64,000 nt of DNA. It comes from Acidocella aquatica. Lineage in GTDB: Bacteria > Pseudomonadota > Alphaproteobacteria > Acetobacterales > Acetobacteraceae. Both the position numbers and the translations under genes were made by a program. Below, piece after piece: positions 1 to 7,680 of this stretch. The notes below the pieces were generated by a model. That model saw only the letters and a list, made by a program, of their open reading frames with translations. It did not search any database and was not told where the DNA came from. Numbering within the stretch: position 1 is the first letter of the stretch; each line of letters starts with the position of its first letter. The DNA lies in NCBI RefSeq assembly GCF_030160635.1, contig NZ_BSOS01000024.1, positions 1 through 64,000 on the forward strand, given 5' to 3'.

Positions 1-428
1 GAGCATTTCCAGGACAACCGAAGCCGAGCCACACAAATGATCGCAGCGGTTTAATGAATCGCCCTGCCGCTTCCTTAACGGACTTGACGCCCATCAGGGT
101 CTTGGTGAACGCAACGGTCTCTTCGAGCGAAGCCTTGCTGGAAGCAGCGAACTGCTTGGAAATGTCCTGGAACCCAGCGGCATAGATCTGGCTGGCCTTG
201 ATCGCGGCTTCCACGGTGCCCTGGTTGAACGCGAGCAGCTCTTCGCTCTTTTTCATAGCTTTCTCAACGCCTTCCTTGAGTTTCGCCTGCGAGGTCTCCA
301 GACCCTTGGTGGCTTTCTCAATGCCATCCTTCACGGCGGCAATGGTGTTGTCGAAGCCCTTGGTGGCGGCTTCGGTGGTCTCTTCGATGGTCGTGGCGGC
401 TGCCGCCTTGGTTTTCGTGCTGCTCATA
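1..428 (-). CDS. Phasin family protein (PHA granule-associated), 3' end cut by window edge
   Basis: The minus-strand frame opens at ATG 428 and runs off the window, giving about 142 residues. The N-terminal ~115 residues are Ala/Lys/Glu-rich and predicted helical. They contain phasin-type segments such as ELLAFNQGTVEAAIKASQI and GFQDISKQFAA. Phasins coat polyhydroxyalkanoate granules in the cytoplasm and control their number and size. After the SVKEA stretch (about base 74) the translation becomes RFIKPLRSFVWLG..., with Trp, Cys and Pro. This is unlike a phasin tail, which is normally amphipathic and ends Ala-rich. The C terminus therefore looks replaced or interrupted. A strong promoter lies at 518-546, flanked by TGC-type dyads. 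Confidence 0.8.
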
Positions 429-501
429 ATACGCAATCTCCAGTTAGGACTAAAATCAGTGACTGCACGGCCCCAACCCGGCGAGCGGTACGGCGCATGC
501 C

Positions 502-512
502 GCAGTGCAGCA
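502..512. promoter_or_regulatory. TGC-repeat element near the phasin transcription start (possible PhaR site)
   Basis: The plus strand reads GCAGTGCAGCA (minus TGCTGCACTGC). It lies just downstream of the phasin -10 box, at about +1. TGC-containing dyads are the known binding pattern of the PHA-responsive repressor PhaR in alphaproteobacteria. Assignment is inferred from position and motif only; no phaR gene is in this window. Confidence 0.35.
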
Positions 513-517
513 AAAAC

Positions 518-546
518 CTTATACGCGACCGTTTCTCATCCGTCAA
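518..546 (-). promoter_or_regulatory. Sigma70-type promoter for the phasin gene
   Basis: On the minus strand, TTGACG (546-541) and TATAAG (523-518) are separated by exactly 17 bp. The predicted start is near 511, giving a leader of about 80 nt before ATG 428. This is one of the best promoter matches in the window and suits an abundant granule protein. Confidence 0.6.
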
Positions 547-553
547 CTATTTC

Positions 554-568
554 TTGTGCGCTGCACAA
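554..568. promoter_or_regulatory. Inverted repeat TTGTGC-N3-GCACAA upstream of the phasin -35 (possible PhaR operator)
   Basis: A perfect 6-bp inverted repeat with a 3-bp spacer sits 8 bp upstream of the phasin -35 box. Together with the TGC element at 502-512 it brackets the promoter, as expected for repression by looping or occlusion. The regulator is inferred, not shown. Confidence 0.4.
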
Positions 569-758
569 AACTGTCACGAAACCGCGATCTTCCACCCTGG
601 CGGCCCCCGGCCCGCCATCGCCCCGGCGGGAAGTTCAACAGCCTGTCTTAACCCATTGGCTTTTCGGTTCTTTCCATAAGATTTTGGGCGTTTTCCTGCT
701 GGACAGCGCACGCCGGAAGCGCCTACATTGGCGTGGTTTATAGATTGAGGTGCCGCTC

Positions 759-2090
759 ATGCAGGCTTGGAAGTCTGTTGCCGTGAAAAAATCCCTGGCG
801 CTTGCCGGGCTTTGTCTTGCCGCGTGCGTGAGCATATCTCCCGCCCAGGCTCGCTCGGAACATCATTACCGCCGGCTGTCCCACCCCGCCGCCGCGCCGG
901 CGGTTGATGCCGCCGCCACCAATTTCGGCCCGACCGCGCCCGGCGTCAGCAGCATTGTCATCGATGCCGCCTCCGGCCAGGTGATCGCCTCCAACGGCGC
1001 CGATATTCCGCGTTACCCCGCCAGCCTCACCAAGTTGATGACGCTCGACCTTGCCTTCCAGGCGCTGCGCGCTGGCAGCATGACACTGGATACGCAAATC
1101 CCCGTCTCCTACCACGCGGCCGCCGTGGAGCCGGTGAAGCTCGGCCTGCAACCGGGCAGCACCATTTCCGTTCACGACGCCATTCTGGCCATGACCACAA
1201 TGTCAGCCAACGATGCCGCCACCGCCCTCGGTGAATATCTGGGCGGCGGCTCCGAGCCGCGTTGCGCCGCGCTGATGACCCAGCGCGCCCATGCGCTCGG
1301 CATGGCGCAAACCCAGTTCTACAACGCCTCCGGCCTGCCCAACCCCGGCCAGGTCACCACCGCGCGCGACCTCGCCATCCTGGCGCGCGACATCGTGGTG
1401 AATTTCCCCGAGGATCAGCCGTTCTTCGAGGTTCAGCAGTTCAATTTCCGCGGCCACCAGGTCTACAGCAACAACCAGATGCTGAAATCCTATGCCGGCG
1501 CCACCGGCATGAAGACCGGCTACACCGATCTGGCGCGCCATAACCTCGTCACCAGCGCCAGCCGCGATGGCCGTGTGCTCATCGGCGTCGAGCTGCACGA
1601 ACCCTCCTGGGGCGACACCTATCAGCAGATGACCGCGCTGCTCGACAACGGCTTTGGCGGCCATGTTCCCGTCACCGCCGCCCAGATCGCCAGCCGCCAG
1701 CCGGCCGTGGCCTCGCCGGTTCAGCATCTCGCCGCGGCAACCCGGCCGCATGTGCCCGCTTCCCGCCCCGCCGCCGCGCAGCTGGCCAGCCGCGCCCGCC
1801 AACCGGCCGATGGCAGCTGGGTCGCCCAGCTTGGCCTGTTCTCGCGCGTGAGCAAGGCGCGGATCGAGGCCATAGCCGCGCGCCAGATTAGCGGCGCCGG
1901 TTTCACCCGCATCGCCCGGGTTGAGCGGCATGGCAAAACCCTGTGGAACGCTCAAGTGGCCGGCCTCAGCCTCGCCGCGGCCCATGAAGCCTGCGACGCC
2001 ATGGTCGCGCGCGGCAATTCCTGCCGCATCATCGAGCCGCGGACCGACCATCTGGCGATGGAAACCACCAACACCGGCGACGGCACTTAA
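759..2090 (+). CDS. D-alanyl-D-alanine carboxypeptidase (S11 family) with C-terminal SPOR domain
   Basis: Low-molecular-weight penicillin-binding protein that removes the terminal D-Ala from peptidoglycan pentapeptides in the periplasm. All three active-site motifs are present: SLTK (Ser89, Lys92), SAN (149-151) and KTG (252-254). The N terminus is a signal peptide ending near AQA; an internal LAAC also resembles a lipobox, so lipidation is possible. Residues ~350-428 form a SPOR domain (from GSWVAQLGLFS), which binds denuded septal glycan and would send the enzyme to the division site. ATG 759 is chosen because GAGG lies about 6 nt upstream; a GTG at 750 is in frame but overlaps that site. 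Length 443 aa. A DedA/ATP-grasp pair follows 55 bp downstream. Confidence 0.9.
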   Translation: MQAWKSVAVKKSLALAGLCLAACVSISPAQARSEHHYRRLSHPAAAPAVDAAATNFGPTAPGVSSIVIDAASGQVIASNGADIPRYPASLTKLMTLDLAFQALRAGSMTLDTQIPVSYHAAAVEPVKLGLQPGSTISVHDAILAMTTMSANDAATALGEYLGGGSEPRCAALMTQRAHALGMAQTQFYNASGLPNPGQVTTARDLAILARDIVVNFPEDQPFFEVQQFNFRGHQVYSNNQMLKSYAGATGMKTGYTDLARHNLVTSASRDGRVLIGVELHEPSWGDTYQQMTALLDNGFGGHVPVTAAQIASRQPAVASPVQHLAAATRPHVPASRPAAAQLASRARQPADGSWVAQLGLFSRVSKARIEAIAARQISGAGFTRIARVERHGKTLWNAQVAGLSLAAAHEACDAMVARGNSCRIIEPRTDHLAMETTNTGDGT

Positions 2091-2145
2091 AGCCGCCCGC
2101 CGGGGCGATTTGAGCATTTTCCCGGCTGGCTCTATGTGAGCGGTC

Positions 2146-2730
2146 ATGATCGTCTCGCAATTCGTTAACCTGCTGGCAGCGGAAGCCGGAGCCAAACCCC
2201 TGCAGGCCGCGATCATCGTGGGCGGCACCTTCATCCTGGAGGATGCGGCCACCCTGCTGGCCGCCATGCAGGTCGCCTCCGGCGCGCTTTCGCTCCCTTT
2301 GGCGCTGGCCTCCCTCTATACCGGCATCATCCTGGGAGACCTTGGGCTTTACGGACTCGGCTGGCTCTCGGCCACGCACCCCTGGGCCAAGCGCCTCATC
2401 CCCCGCGCCCGGCGCGATCTCGGGCGCGAATGGGTGCATCCGCGCATTTTCTATGTGGTGCTGGTCAGCCGCTTCGTGCCCGGGCTGCGCCTGCCCACCT
2501 ACACCACGCTGGGGTTTCTGCGCGCGCATCTGGGCAAATTCACCCTGGCTGCGATCGGCGCCACTCTTGTCTGGACCTCCGGGCTGTTTTTTGTCAGTTT
2601 CAAGCTCGGGCTGGTGATGATGCGCTATCTTGGCGCTTGGCGCTGGGCCGGTCTCGGCGTATTTCTCATCATCCTGGTGGCTGTGGGCCGCATCGCCACG
2701 CGGCTTTATAATAAGAGGACAACGCCATGA
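2146..2730 (+). CDS. DedA/SNARE-associated (VTT) family membrane protein
   Basis: Polytopic inner-membrane protein of 194 aa. It has the DedA core: an acidic re-entrant segment (GGTFILEDAATLLAA, ~26-40) and the conserved SRFVPGLRLPTYT motif (~107-119). Several DedA proteins recycle or flip undecaprenyl phosphate or phospholipids and support membrane energetics; whether this one does is inference. The stop overlaps the next start by 4 bp, so it is probably coupled to the ATP-grasp gene. Its neighbours are envelope enzymes, which fits a role in lipid carrier handling. Confidence 0.85.
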   Translation: MIVSQFVNLLAAEAGAKPLQAAIIVGGTFILEDAATLLAAMQVASGALSLPLALASLYTGIILGDLGLYGLGWLSATHPWAKRLIPRARRDLGREWVHPRIFYVVLVSRFVPGLRLPTYTTLGFLRAHLGKFTLAAIGATLVWTSGLFFVSFKLGLVMMRYLGAWRWAGLGVFLIILVAVGRIATRLYNKRTTP

Positions 2731-3848
2731 GCGTAACATCGCTCCCCGTCGCACTGGATGCCCCCGGCCTGCAGGCAAGCTCCGCCCGGCGCAAAAGCCC
2801 GGTCTCGTTTTTCGAGTTCTGGCCCGGCTGGTTGTTCTACGCGCCGGTGGCCGTGTTCTGGATTCTCAAATCCATCCGCTACGGCAGCCTCACGCTGCCC
2901 ACCCTGGCCAACCCGCGCATCAATGCCGGGGGCATCTGCGGCGAGTCGAAAAACGACATCCTCGGCCTCGCAGGCCCCCTGGCACGGCAATGGATCGCCC
3001 CCTACACGCCGCTCACCACCTCGGGCCATAACGATGGCAACGACCTCACCCTGGCCCTGGCCGCCATGGCGCGCGCCGGTCTGAGCTTTCCCGTCGTCGC
3101 CAAGCCGGACATGAGCTGCAACGGCGTCGGCGTGCGCGTGGTCAATAACGAGGCCCAATTGGCCGCCTATCTTGCCGCCTTCCCCCGCGCCACCGCCATG
3201 CAGCTGCAGGCGCTCATCACCCATGAGGGCGAAGCCGGGATTTTCTACATCCGCCACCCGGGCGAGGCGGCCGGGCGCATCACCTCCGTCACCCTTAAAT
3301 TCCCCCCCTCCGTCACCGGCGACGGCAAGCGCAGCGTGCGCGAACTCATCGCCGCCGATCAGCGCCTCAATGCGGTCTCCAATCTGCTGCTGCCTCAGCT
3401 TGGCGCCAAGGCCGGGGCAATTCCCGCCGAGGGCGAGAGCGTGCGCCTGGTCTTCGTCGGCAATCACTGCCGCGGCTCCACCTTCAAGGACGGTCTGGAC
3501 ATCGTCACCCCCGCCCTGACCGCGCGGATCGACGAAATCGTCCAGGACATGCAGGAAGTCTATTTCTCCCGCCTCGACCTGCGCTACGAATCGCTGGAAG
3601 CCCTGCGCGAGGGGCGCAATTTCCAGATCATCGAATTCAACGGCAGCGGTTCGGAAGCCACCCACATCTGGGACCCGGAGATGACCCTGCGCGCCGCCTA
3701 TGCCACGCAGTTCTTCCACTACGGCGAATCCTTCAAAATCGGCGCCGCGGTCCGCCAGCGCGGCCTGCGGCCATCCGGCCTGCGCAAACTGGCCTCCCTC
3801 TGGCGCCACCAAAAAAAATTAATGGCCGCCTACCCGGCCAACGACTGA
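2727..3848 (+). CDS. Membrane-anchored ATP-grasp protein, D-Ala-D-Ala-ligase-like
   Basis: 373-aa protein with a hydrophobic segment near residues 32-46 followed by an ATP-grasp fold. The nucleotide-binding part begins at PVVAKPDMSCNGVGV (~residue 122). The late motif NFQIIEFNGSGSEATH (~residue 298) occupies the place of the metal- and substrate-binding Glu/Asn loop of ligases. The family forms amide or peptide bonds through an acyl-phosphate. It is not the housekeeping Ddl, which is at 49478-50383, and lacks its substrate motifs. Substrate unknown. The ATGA overlap with dedA suggests joint function at the envelope. Confidence 0.7.
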   Translation: MSVTSLPVALDAPGLQASSARRKSPVSFFEFWPGWLFYAPVAVFWILKSIRYGSLTLPTLANPRINAGGICGESKNDILGLAGPLARQWIAPYTPLTTSGHNDGNDLTLALAAMARAGLSFPVVAKPDMSCNGVGVRVVNNEAQLAAYLAAFPRATAMQLQALITHEGEAGIFYIRHPGEAAGRITSVTLKFPPSVTGDGKRSVRELIAADQRLNAVSNLLLPQLGAKAGAIPAEGESVRLVFVGNHCRGSTFKDGLDIVTPALTARIDEIVQDMQEVYFSRLDLRYESLEALREGRNFQIIEFNGSGSEATHIWDPEMTLRAAYATQFFHYGESFKIGAAVRQRGLRPSGLRKLASLWRHQKKLMAAYPAND

Positions 3849-4075
3849 ATTACCCGCCAAACCCACCCTAAAGAATGGGGCGCGGACCCTTCAAAATCCC
3901 TAGTTCAAAAACCGAAGGGCGCGCGGGTGTTCGCGCTGCCTGACGTGCGAAGACCAACGATAAAAATAAAACCGGAGAGACCGTGACGAAACCAGCTCTC
4001 ATAACTTTGCCCGCGCGATGCGCGCGCCGGGCCTGAAAAATCTGGTTTCCCAAGACATCATCAAGGTAGAATAAA

Positions 4076-5290
4076 ATGGGACACATCGCCTTCACAGCCA
4101 ATCCGGACAAAGACCGTCCGTCACCTGAATGGATTTCACATCTGCGCCGCCGCTACGCGATCGAACCGCAGGTCGACCGCCTGCTCACCCGCAAGATGGA
4201 ACTGCGCGCCGGCCCCGGCTATGAGACCGTGCCCCTGGACCGCCTGAGTGCGGGGGTGGAATCGCTGATCCGCTCGAACATCGGCAATGATTTCAAACTC
4301 GCCGATGCCCGCTGGCTCTCGGGCGGCGCCTCCAAGCTGCAAATGGCCTTCACGCTGGAGTGGCAGCGCCCCGGTGTTGGCTTCGAGAAAACCCCGATGG
4401 TGCTGCGGATGGAGCCGGCCGAGTCCATCGTCGCCACCAGCCGCCTGCGCGAATTCCAGCTCATCAAGGCCGTCGGCGGCACAGTGCCGGTTCCCCCGGT
4501 GTTCTGGTGCGATGAGGATGGCGTGCATCTGCCCTACCCGGCGCTGGTCTACGGCTTTGCCACCGGCGTCACCAAACCCGCCGCCTCCACCAGCGGCGTC
4601 TCCGGCAGCAACACCTCGCTCCCGCCCGATGTCGCCGCCGCCCTCTCGCCGCAGTTCATCACCCAGCTCGCCGCCATCCACAATCTGGACTACCACGGCC
4701 TCGACCTCTCCGCCTTCACCGCCCCCATGCCCGGCACCCAATGCGCCGATTGGGGCGTAGATTGGTGGGAGCGCGTCTGGGAGGAAGACGCCGATGAAGA
4801 CATCCCCCTGCTGCGCCTGGCCGCGGGCTGGCTGCGCCGCAACGCGCCCAGCCTGGAGAAACCCTCCCTCGTGCATGGCGACTACCGCCTCGGCAATTTC
4901 CTCTTCACCGAGCACGACATGCGCATCACCGCACATCTTGACTGGGAGCTCGGCCGCATCGGCGACCGCCATCAAGACCTCGCCTGGACCACCAACGCCG
5001 CCTTCAAGACCTTTGCCGCCGACGGCAAAACCCAGCTTGTCTGCTCCATGCTTCCCGAGCCGGAATTCTTCGAGCAATACCAGAAGGCCGCGGGCGTCAC
5101 CGTCAACCCGCGCACGCTGCACTGGTACAAAATCTACAACAGCTTCAGCCTCGCCATCCTCATGCTCGGCACCGGCTACCGCATCGCCCGCAACGCCAAA
5201 ACCCATCAGGACGTTCTGGTCACCTACCTGATGGGCATCGGCCACGTCATCATCAACGAGATGCGCGAACAGCTGGAACAGGGATTCTAA
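4076..5290 (+). CDS. APH-family phosphotransferase (ACAD10/LvaA-like kinase)
   Basis: 404-aa cytoplasmic kinase-fold protein of the aminoglycoside phosphotransferase/choline kinase family. The catalytic loop HGDYRLGN starts at His267 with catalytic Asp269. The metal-binding HLDWELG with its Asp follows about 23 residues later. Characterised relatives include ACAD10 and Pseudomonas putida LvaA, which phosphorylate 4-hydroxyacyl-CoAs so the hydroxyl can be rearranged or eliminated. The next gene starts 2 bp after the stop and encodes a small helical protein in the position of LvaB, a partner LvaA needs. Substrate here is inferred; antibiotic resistance is unlikely given the length and context. 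Confidence 0.7.
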   Translation: MGHIAFTANPDKDRPSPEWISHLRRRYAIEPQVDRLLTRKMELRAGPGYETVPLDRLSAGVESLIRSNIGNDFKLADARWLSGGASKLQMAFTLEWQRPGVGFEKTPMVLRMEPAESIVATSRLREFQLIKAVGGTVPVPPVFWCDEDGVHLPYPALVYGFATGVTKPAASTSGVSGSNTSLPPDVAAALSPQFITQLAAIHNLDYHGLDLSAFTAPMPGTQCADWGVDWWERVWEEDADEDIPLLRLAAGWLRRNAPSLEKPSLVHGDYRLGNFLFTEHDMRITAHLDWELGRIGDRHQDLAWTTNAAFKTFAADGKTQLVCSMLPEPEFFEQYQKAAGVTVNPRTLHWYKIYNSFSLAILMLGTGYRIARNAKTHQDVLVTYLMGIGHVIINEMREQLEQGF

Positions 5291-5291
5291 C

Positions 5292-5837
5292 ATGCAACTC
5301 CGTGCGGAAATCCAGATCAAAACCGTCATCAAGGCCCTGAAGGACGTGATCGTCCCCGCCATCGACCCCGCCAACAAGCTGGCGGTTGAGCAGGCGCATC
5401 TCGCCATGGGCCTGCTCAACCTGCTCTCAACCCAGATGCCGGTGCAGTTCCGTTTCGACCATGATGAATTGCAGCGCCTCGTGCAGGCATGCGAGAAACT
5501 TGAGCGCGTCTGCAAGCAGGACCCCGAAGCCAGCGCCGAACTGCGCCGCCTGAAGGCCGCGCGCGCCGAGGCGCAGCATGTGCTCGAGAAGAGCCGCATC
5601 GACCCCGCGCGCATCCTCGACTCCATCCGCACCCTGCGCGCTGACATCAGCGCCCTTATCGTCACAGTGGAGCGCGAGGAGCTGGGCGCCGGTCAGTTCA
5701 CCGAAGCCGAAAAAGTGGTGCTGGACCTCTCGCGCGAACAATTGTTGCGCGATCGCTCCCTGCTGATCTCGCTGGGCAACGAAATTGACCCCGCCGCCGT
5801 CCCCGCCATCGGCACGCTGCTGCCGCATCTGGATTAG
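5292..5837 (+). CDS. Small helical protein, possible LvaB-like partner of the upstream kinase
   Basis: 181 aa, predicted almost entirely alpha-helical and Leu/Glu/Arg-rich, with no signal peptide or membrane span. Residues 85-125 could form a coiled coil. I do not recognise a named domain with certainty. The early segment (LKDVIVPAIDPANKLAVEQ) resembles the start of small proteins that accompany APH-type acyl-CoA kinases. It begins one base after the kinase stop, so the two are almost certainly co-translated. It is immediately followed by a palindromic repeat (5838-5937). Confidence 0.6.
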   Translation: MQLRAEIQIKTVIKALKDVIVPAIDPANKLAVEQAHLAMGLLNLLSTQMPVQFRFDHDELQRLVQACEKLERVCKQDPEASAELRRLKAARAEAQHVLEKSRIDPARILDSIRTLRADISALIVTVEREELGAGQFTEAEKVVLDLSREQLLRDRSLLISLGNEIDPAAVPAIGTLLPHLD

Positions 5838-5937
5838 AGCGCGATCGTTTGAGGTTCGCTCAACCGAGCGGGCCGAAAGCGTGAATCGCCCTCAGAAAAA
5901 TGGCCAGAGCCTGATCGCACTTCAAGCGATCAGGCTT
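5838..5937. repeat. Palindromic intergenic repeat with an 11-bp perfect hairpin
   Basis: About 100 bp with two dyads. One is a short stem, TTGAG/CTCAA, near 5848-5865. The other is a perfect 11-bp stem (5908-5918 with 5926-5936) around a 7-nt loop, ACTTCAA. There is no T-run, so it is not a classical terminator. It resembles dispersed palindromic repeats of Acetobacteraceae genomes. An 11-mer from it (TGAATCGCCCT, 5882-5892) recurs at 55-65, where the phasin frame degenerates. Confidence 0.5.
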
Positions 5938-5967
5938 ATGGCCCCATCACCGCGAAGGAAACCTCAC

Positions 5968-6873
5968 TTGCCGCACGATCTTGCAAAATTTGAAGGCCAC
6001 ATAAAGGGCGATGGTCCGCTGTGGAACCAGAGCTTCTACTACAACGCCTACGACCCCGCGACCCGCACCGGCGTGCTGGTGCGCGTCGGCATTCAGGAGA
6101 ACCGCCAGGAGGCCAACAGCTGGTTCATCGCCTTCCGCGATGGCCTGCCACTGTTCACCCGCACCAACATGAATCTGCCCTACATCCCCGGCCGCCCGCT
6201 CGGCGGCATGGAGATCGCGGGCATGCGCATCGAGGCGGAAATCCCGCTCAAGCGCACCCGCATCACCATCTCCACACCAGACTTCAGCGCCGATCTTGTG
6301 TGGAACGAGCTGCACCCGATGGAAGACTGCATCTCGCTCAGCCATGACAAGGACGGCTCCTTCGCGCGCGAACTGGCGCATGTGCATATCGAGGGCACCT
6401 CCACCGTCACCGGCCATATCATCAGCCGCGGCGCGCGCAGCGAGCTCAACGGCAAAGGCTTCCGCGACATCGCCGCCGGCCCGCGCAACTGGGACGCCAT
6501 GCTGCACTATCGCCTGGCCTGGCCCATTTTTGACAACGGCACAGCCCTGGCCGGCATCCACGGCATCTCCACCGGCCGCCAGTCAGCCTACATGCGCATG
6601 TATCACGACGGCACCCGCTGGATGCAGGTGAGCGACATCGACGACCAGATGGTATTCTCCGCTGATAAAACCTCGGTTGAAAGCGCCCACTGGAAGTTCA
6701 CCGACGAGCTTGGCCGCACCCATGAGTTCACCGCCAAGCCGCTATTCAGCTGGCTCTTCCCGCTCGACACGTTCGTCCTGCGCGAACAACTGATGGAATA
6801 CCGCCTGTCCGATGGCACCCTCGGCTACGGCCTCTACGAGACCGGCTATCGTCTGCCCTGGACGGGGATTTAA
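5968..6873 (+). CDS. DUF7064/DUF7065-type protein of unknown function
   Basis: 301 aa, no signal peptide, rich in beta-strand. It has paired AttH/lipocalin-like halves: an early WNQSFYYNAYDP segment and a late DGTLGYGLYETGYRLPW ending. Proteins of this type often sit beside APH-like kinases and lipid or terpenoid catabolic genes; no reaction is established. TTG 5968 is chosen because AAGGAA lies 7 nt upstream. The alternative, ATG 5938, directly abuts the palindromic repeat and has no ribosome site. A bidirectional terminator follows at 6884-6917. Confidence 0.6.
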   Translation: MPHDLAKFEGHIKGDGPLWNQSFYYNAYDPATRTGVLVRVGIQENRQEANSWFIAFRDGLPLFTRTNMNLPYIPGRPLGGMEIAGMRIEAEIPLKRTRITISTPDFSADLVWNELHPMEDCISLSHDKDGSFARELAHVHIEGTSTVTGHIISRGARSELNGKGFRDIAAGPRNWDAMLHYRLAWPIFDNGTALAGIHGISTGRQSAYMRMYHDGTRWMQVSDIDDQMVFSADKTSVESAHWKFTDELGRTHEFTAKPLFSWLFPLDTFVLREQLMEYRLSDGTLGYGLYETGYRLPWTGI

Positions 6874-6883
6874 TAAAACCCAT

Positions 6884-6917
6884 GCCCTGCCTGCAAACAT
6901 GCGGGCAGGGCGTTTTA
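6884..6917. terminator. Bidirectional rho-independent terminator
   Basis: Stem GCCCTGCC(T)GC (6884-6894) pairs with GC(G)GGCAGGGC (6901-6911) around a 6-nt loop. It is followed by TTTT on the plus strand and preceded by an AAAA run that serves the minus strand. It separates the plus-strand DUF7064 gene from the convergent tetR and overlaps the tetR stop codon. Confidence 0.75.
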
Positions 6918-7556
6918 ATCCCGGCGCGCTCCAGCGGTGCCGCCGGCCTCCAGGCCGATGCTCATCACGGCGCGGATCAGATGATCGATCAGAACATCAA
7001 TCTCCTTCTGGCTGGCCCCTGCAAATCGCGTCAGCGCCACCGTATGCCCGCCGCCGACAAACAACCGCGCCGCCGCCCTGATGTTCATATGCGGCGATAT
7101 CTCCCCCGAGCGCTTGCCGGCTGCCAAAACCTTGCGCACCCCGGCCAGCAATTGCTCCTGCATCACCTGATAGCGCGGCCATACATCGGCGCGAAACCCC
7201 GTGCTCCAATCCAGCCAGACTTTCACGAAATCCGAATCCTCGCGCGCCGCGCGGTCCAATCCTTCAACCATTTCCCGCAACGCCATACGGGCGGGAATCC
7301 CCTCGCGCACCGCCCCGGTGACGATTTTCAGCAGCGAGGCTTCAACCTCGGCCAGCGTCTCGATCACCAAATCCTCGCGCGTGCGGAAATAGGAATGCAC
7401 AGCCGCCACCGAGACATGCGCCAATGCCGCCACATGCGCATGCGTCGCGCGCGCCACCCCATGCTCGGCAAACGCGGCGATGGCGCAGGCGAGCAACTGG
7501 GCCCTGCGCTGCTCGGGCAGCAACCGGCTGCGCGGCGCTCTGCTTTCAGTTTTCAA
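6915..7556 (-). CDS. TetR family transcriptional regulator
   Basis: 213-aa one-component regulator. Residues ~15-64 form the DNA-binding domain, with the helix-turn-helix in HAHVAALAHVSVAAVHSYF. The C-terminal ~140 residues are the variable ligand-binding and dimerisation domain. It is transcribed away from the P450-ferredoxin-GMC operon. A dyad overlapping that operon's -35 box makes it the likely local repressor, relieved by a hydrophobic substrate or product. The start is TTG at 7556 with a GGAAG 9 nt upstream; no in-frame ATG precedes the HTH. Confidence 0.85.
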   Translation of the reverse strand: MKTESRAPRSRLLPEQRRAQLLACAIAAFAEHGVARATHAHVAALAHVSVAAVHSYFRTREDLVIETLAEVEASLLKIVTGAVREGIPARMALREMVEGLDRAAREDSDFVKVWLDWSTGFRADVWPRYQVMQEQLLAGVRKVLAAGKRSGEISPHMNIRAAARLFVGGGHTVALTRFAGASQKEIDVLIDHLIRAVMSIGLEAGGTAGARRD

Positions 7557-7611
7557 AATGTGATTCTTCCCGGGTTATTTAGCACCAAGCAAATCCTGAT
7601 TGGCGCCCCTG

Positions 7612-7639
7612 ATGCTAGGGTTTCTCAATGACACGTCAA
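7612..7639 (-). promoter_or_regulatory. Candidate tetR promoter
   Basis: On the minus strand, TTGACG (7639-7634) and TAGCAT (7617-7612) are 16 bp apart, about 55 bp upstream of the TTG start of tetR. Inferred from sequence only. Confidence 0.4.
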
Positions 7640-7680
7640 GAGGGGACAAAAATGATCCCGCAGGGAAGTGGGTACTTTAC

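Larger units (their letters stand above)
429..758. other. Divergent intergenic region, no gene seen
   Basis: This 330-bp gap separates the phasin from the D,D-carboxypeptidase. It holds the phasin promoter and its two TGC elements. Short open frames here lack ribosome sites and have no recognisable product. The carboxypeptidase ribosome site (TTGAGG) is at its right end. Confidence 0.6.

Noticed and set aside
2727-3848. A second housekeeping D-Ala-D-Ala ligase (vancomycin-resistance-type)
   Set aside because: It has a membrane segment and lacks the Ddl substrate-binding motifs. No VanH/VanX-like genes are adjacent.
3849-4075. Small minus-strand gene between the ATP-grasp and kinase genes
   Set aside because: The open frame has no ribosome site, no conserved motif and overlaps the kinase start; treated as intergenic with nothing else recognised.
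4076-5290. Aminoglycoside resistance gene
   Set aside because: The APH fold motif is shared by many metabolic kinases; length and partner gene point to the ACAD10/LvaA type.
4136-5665. Very long antisense open frame opposite the kinase and its partner
   Set aside because: Antisense frames of this kind are expected from high-GC codon bias. It lacks a ribosome site and a recognisable domain and lies over two well-supported genes.
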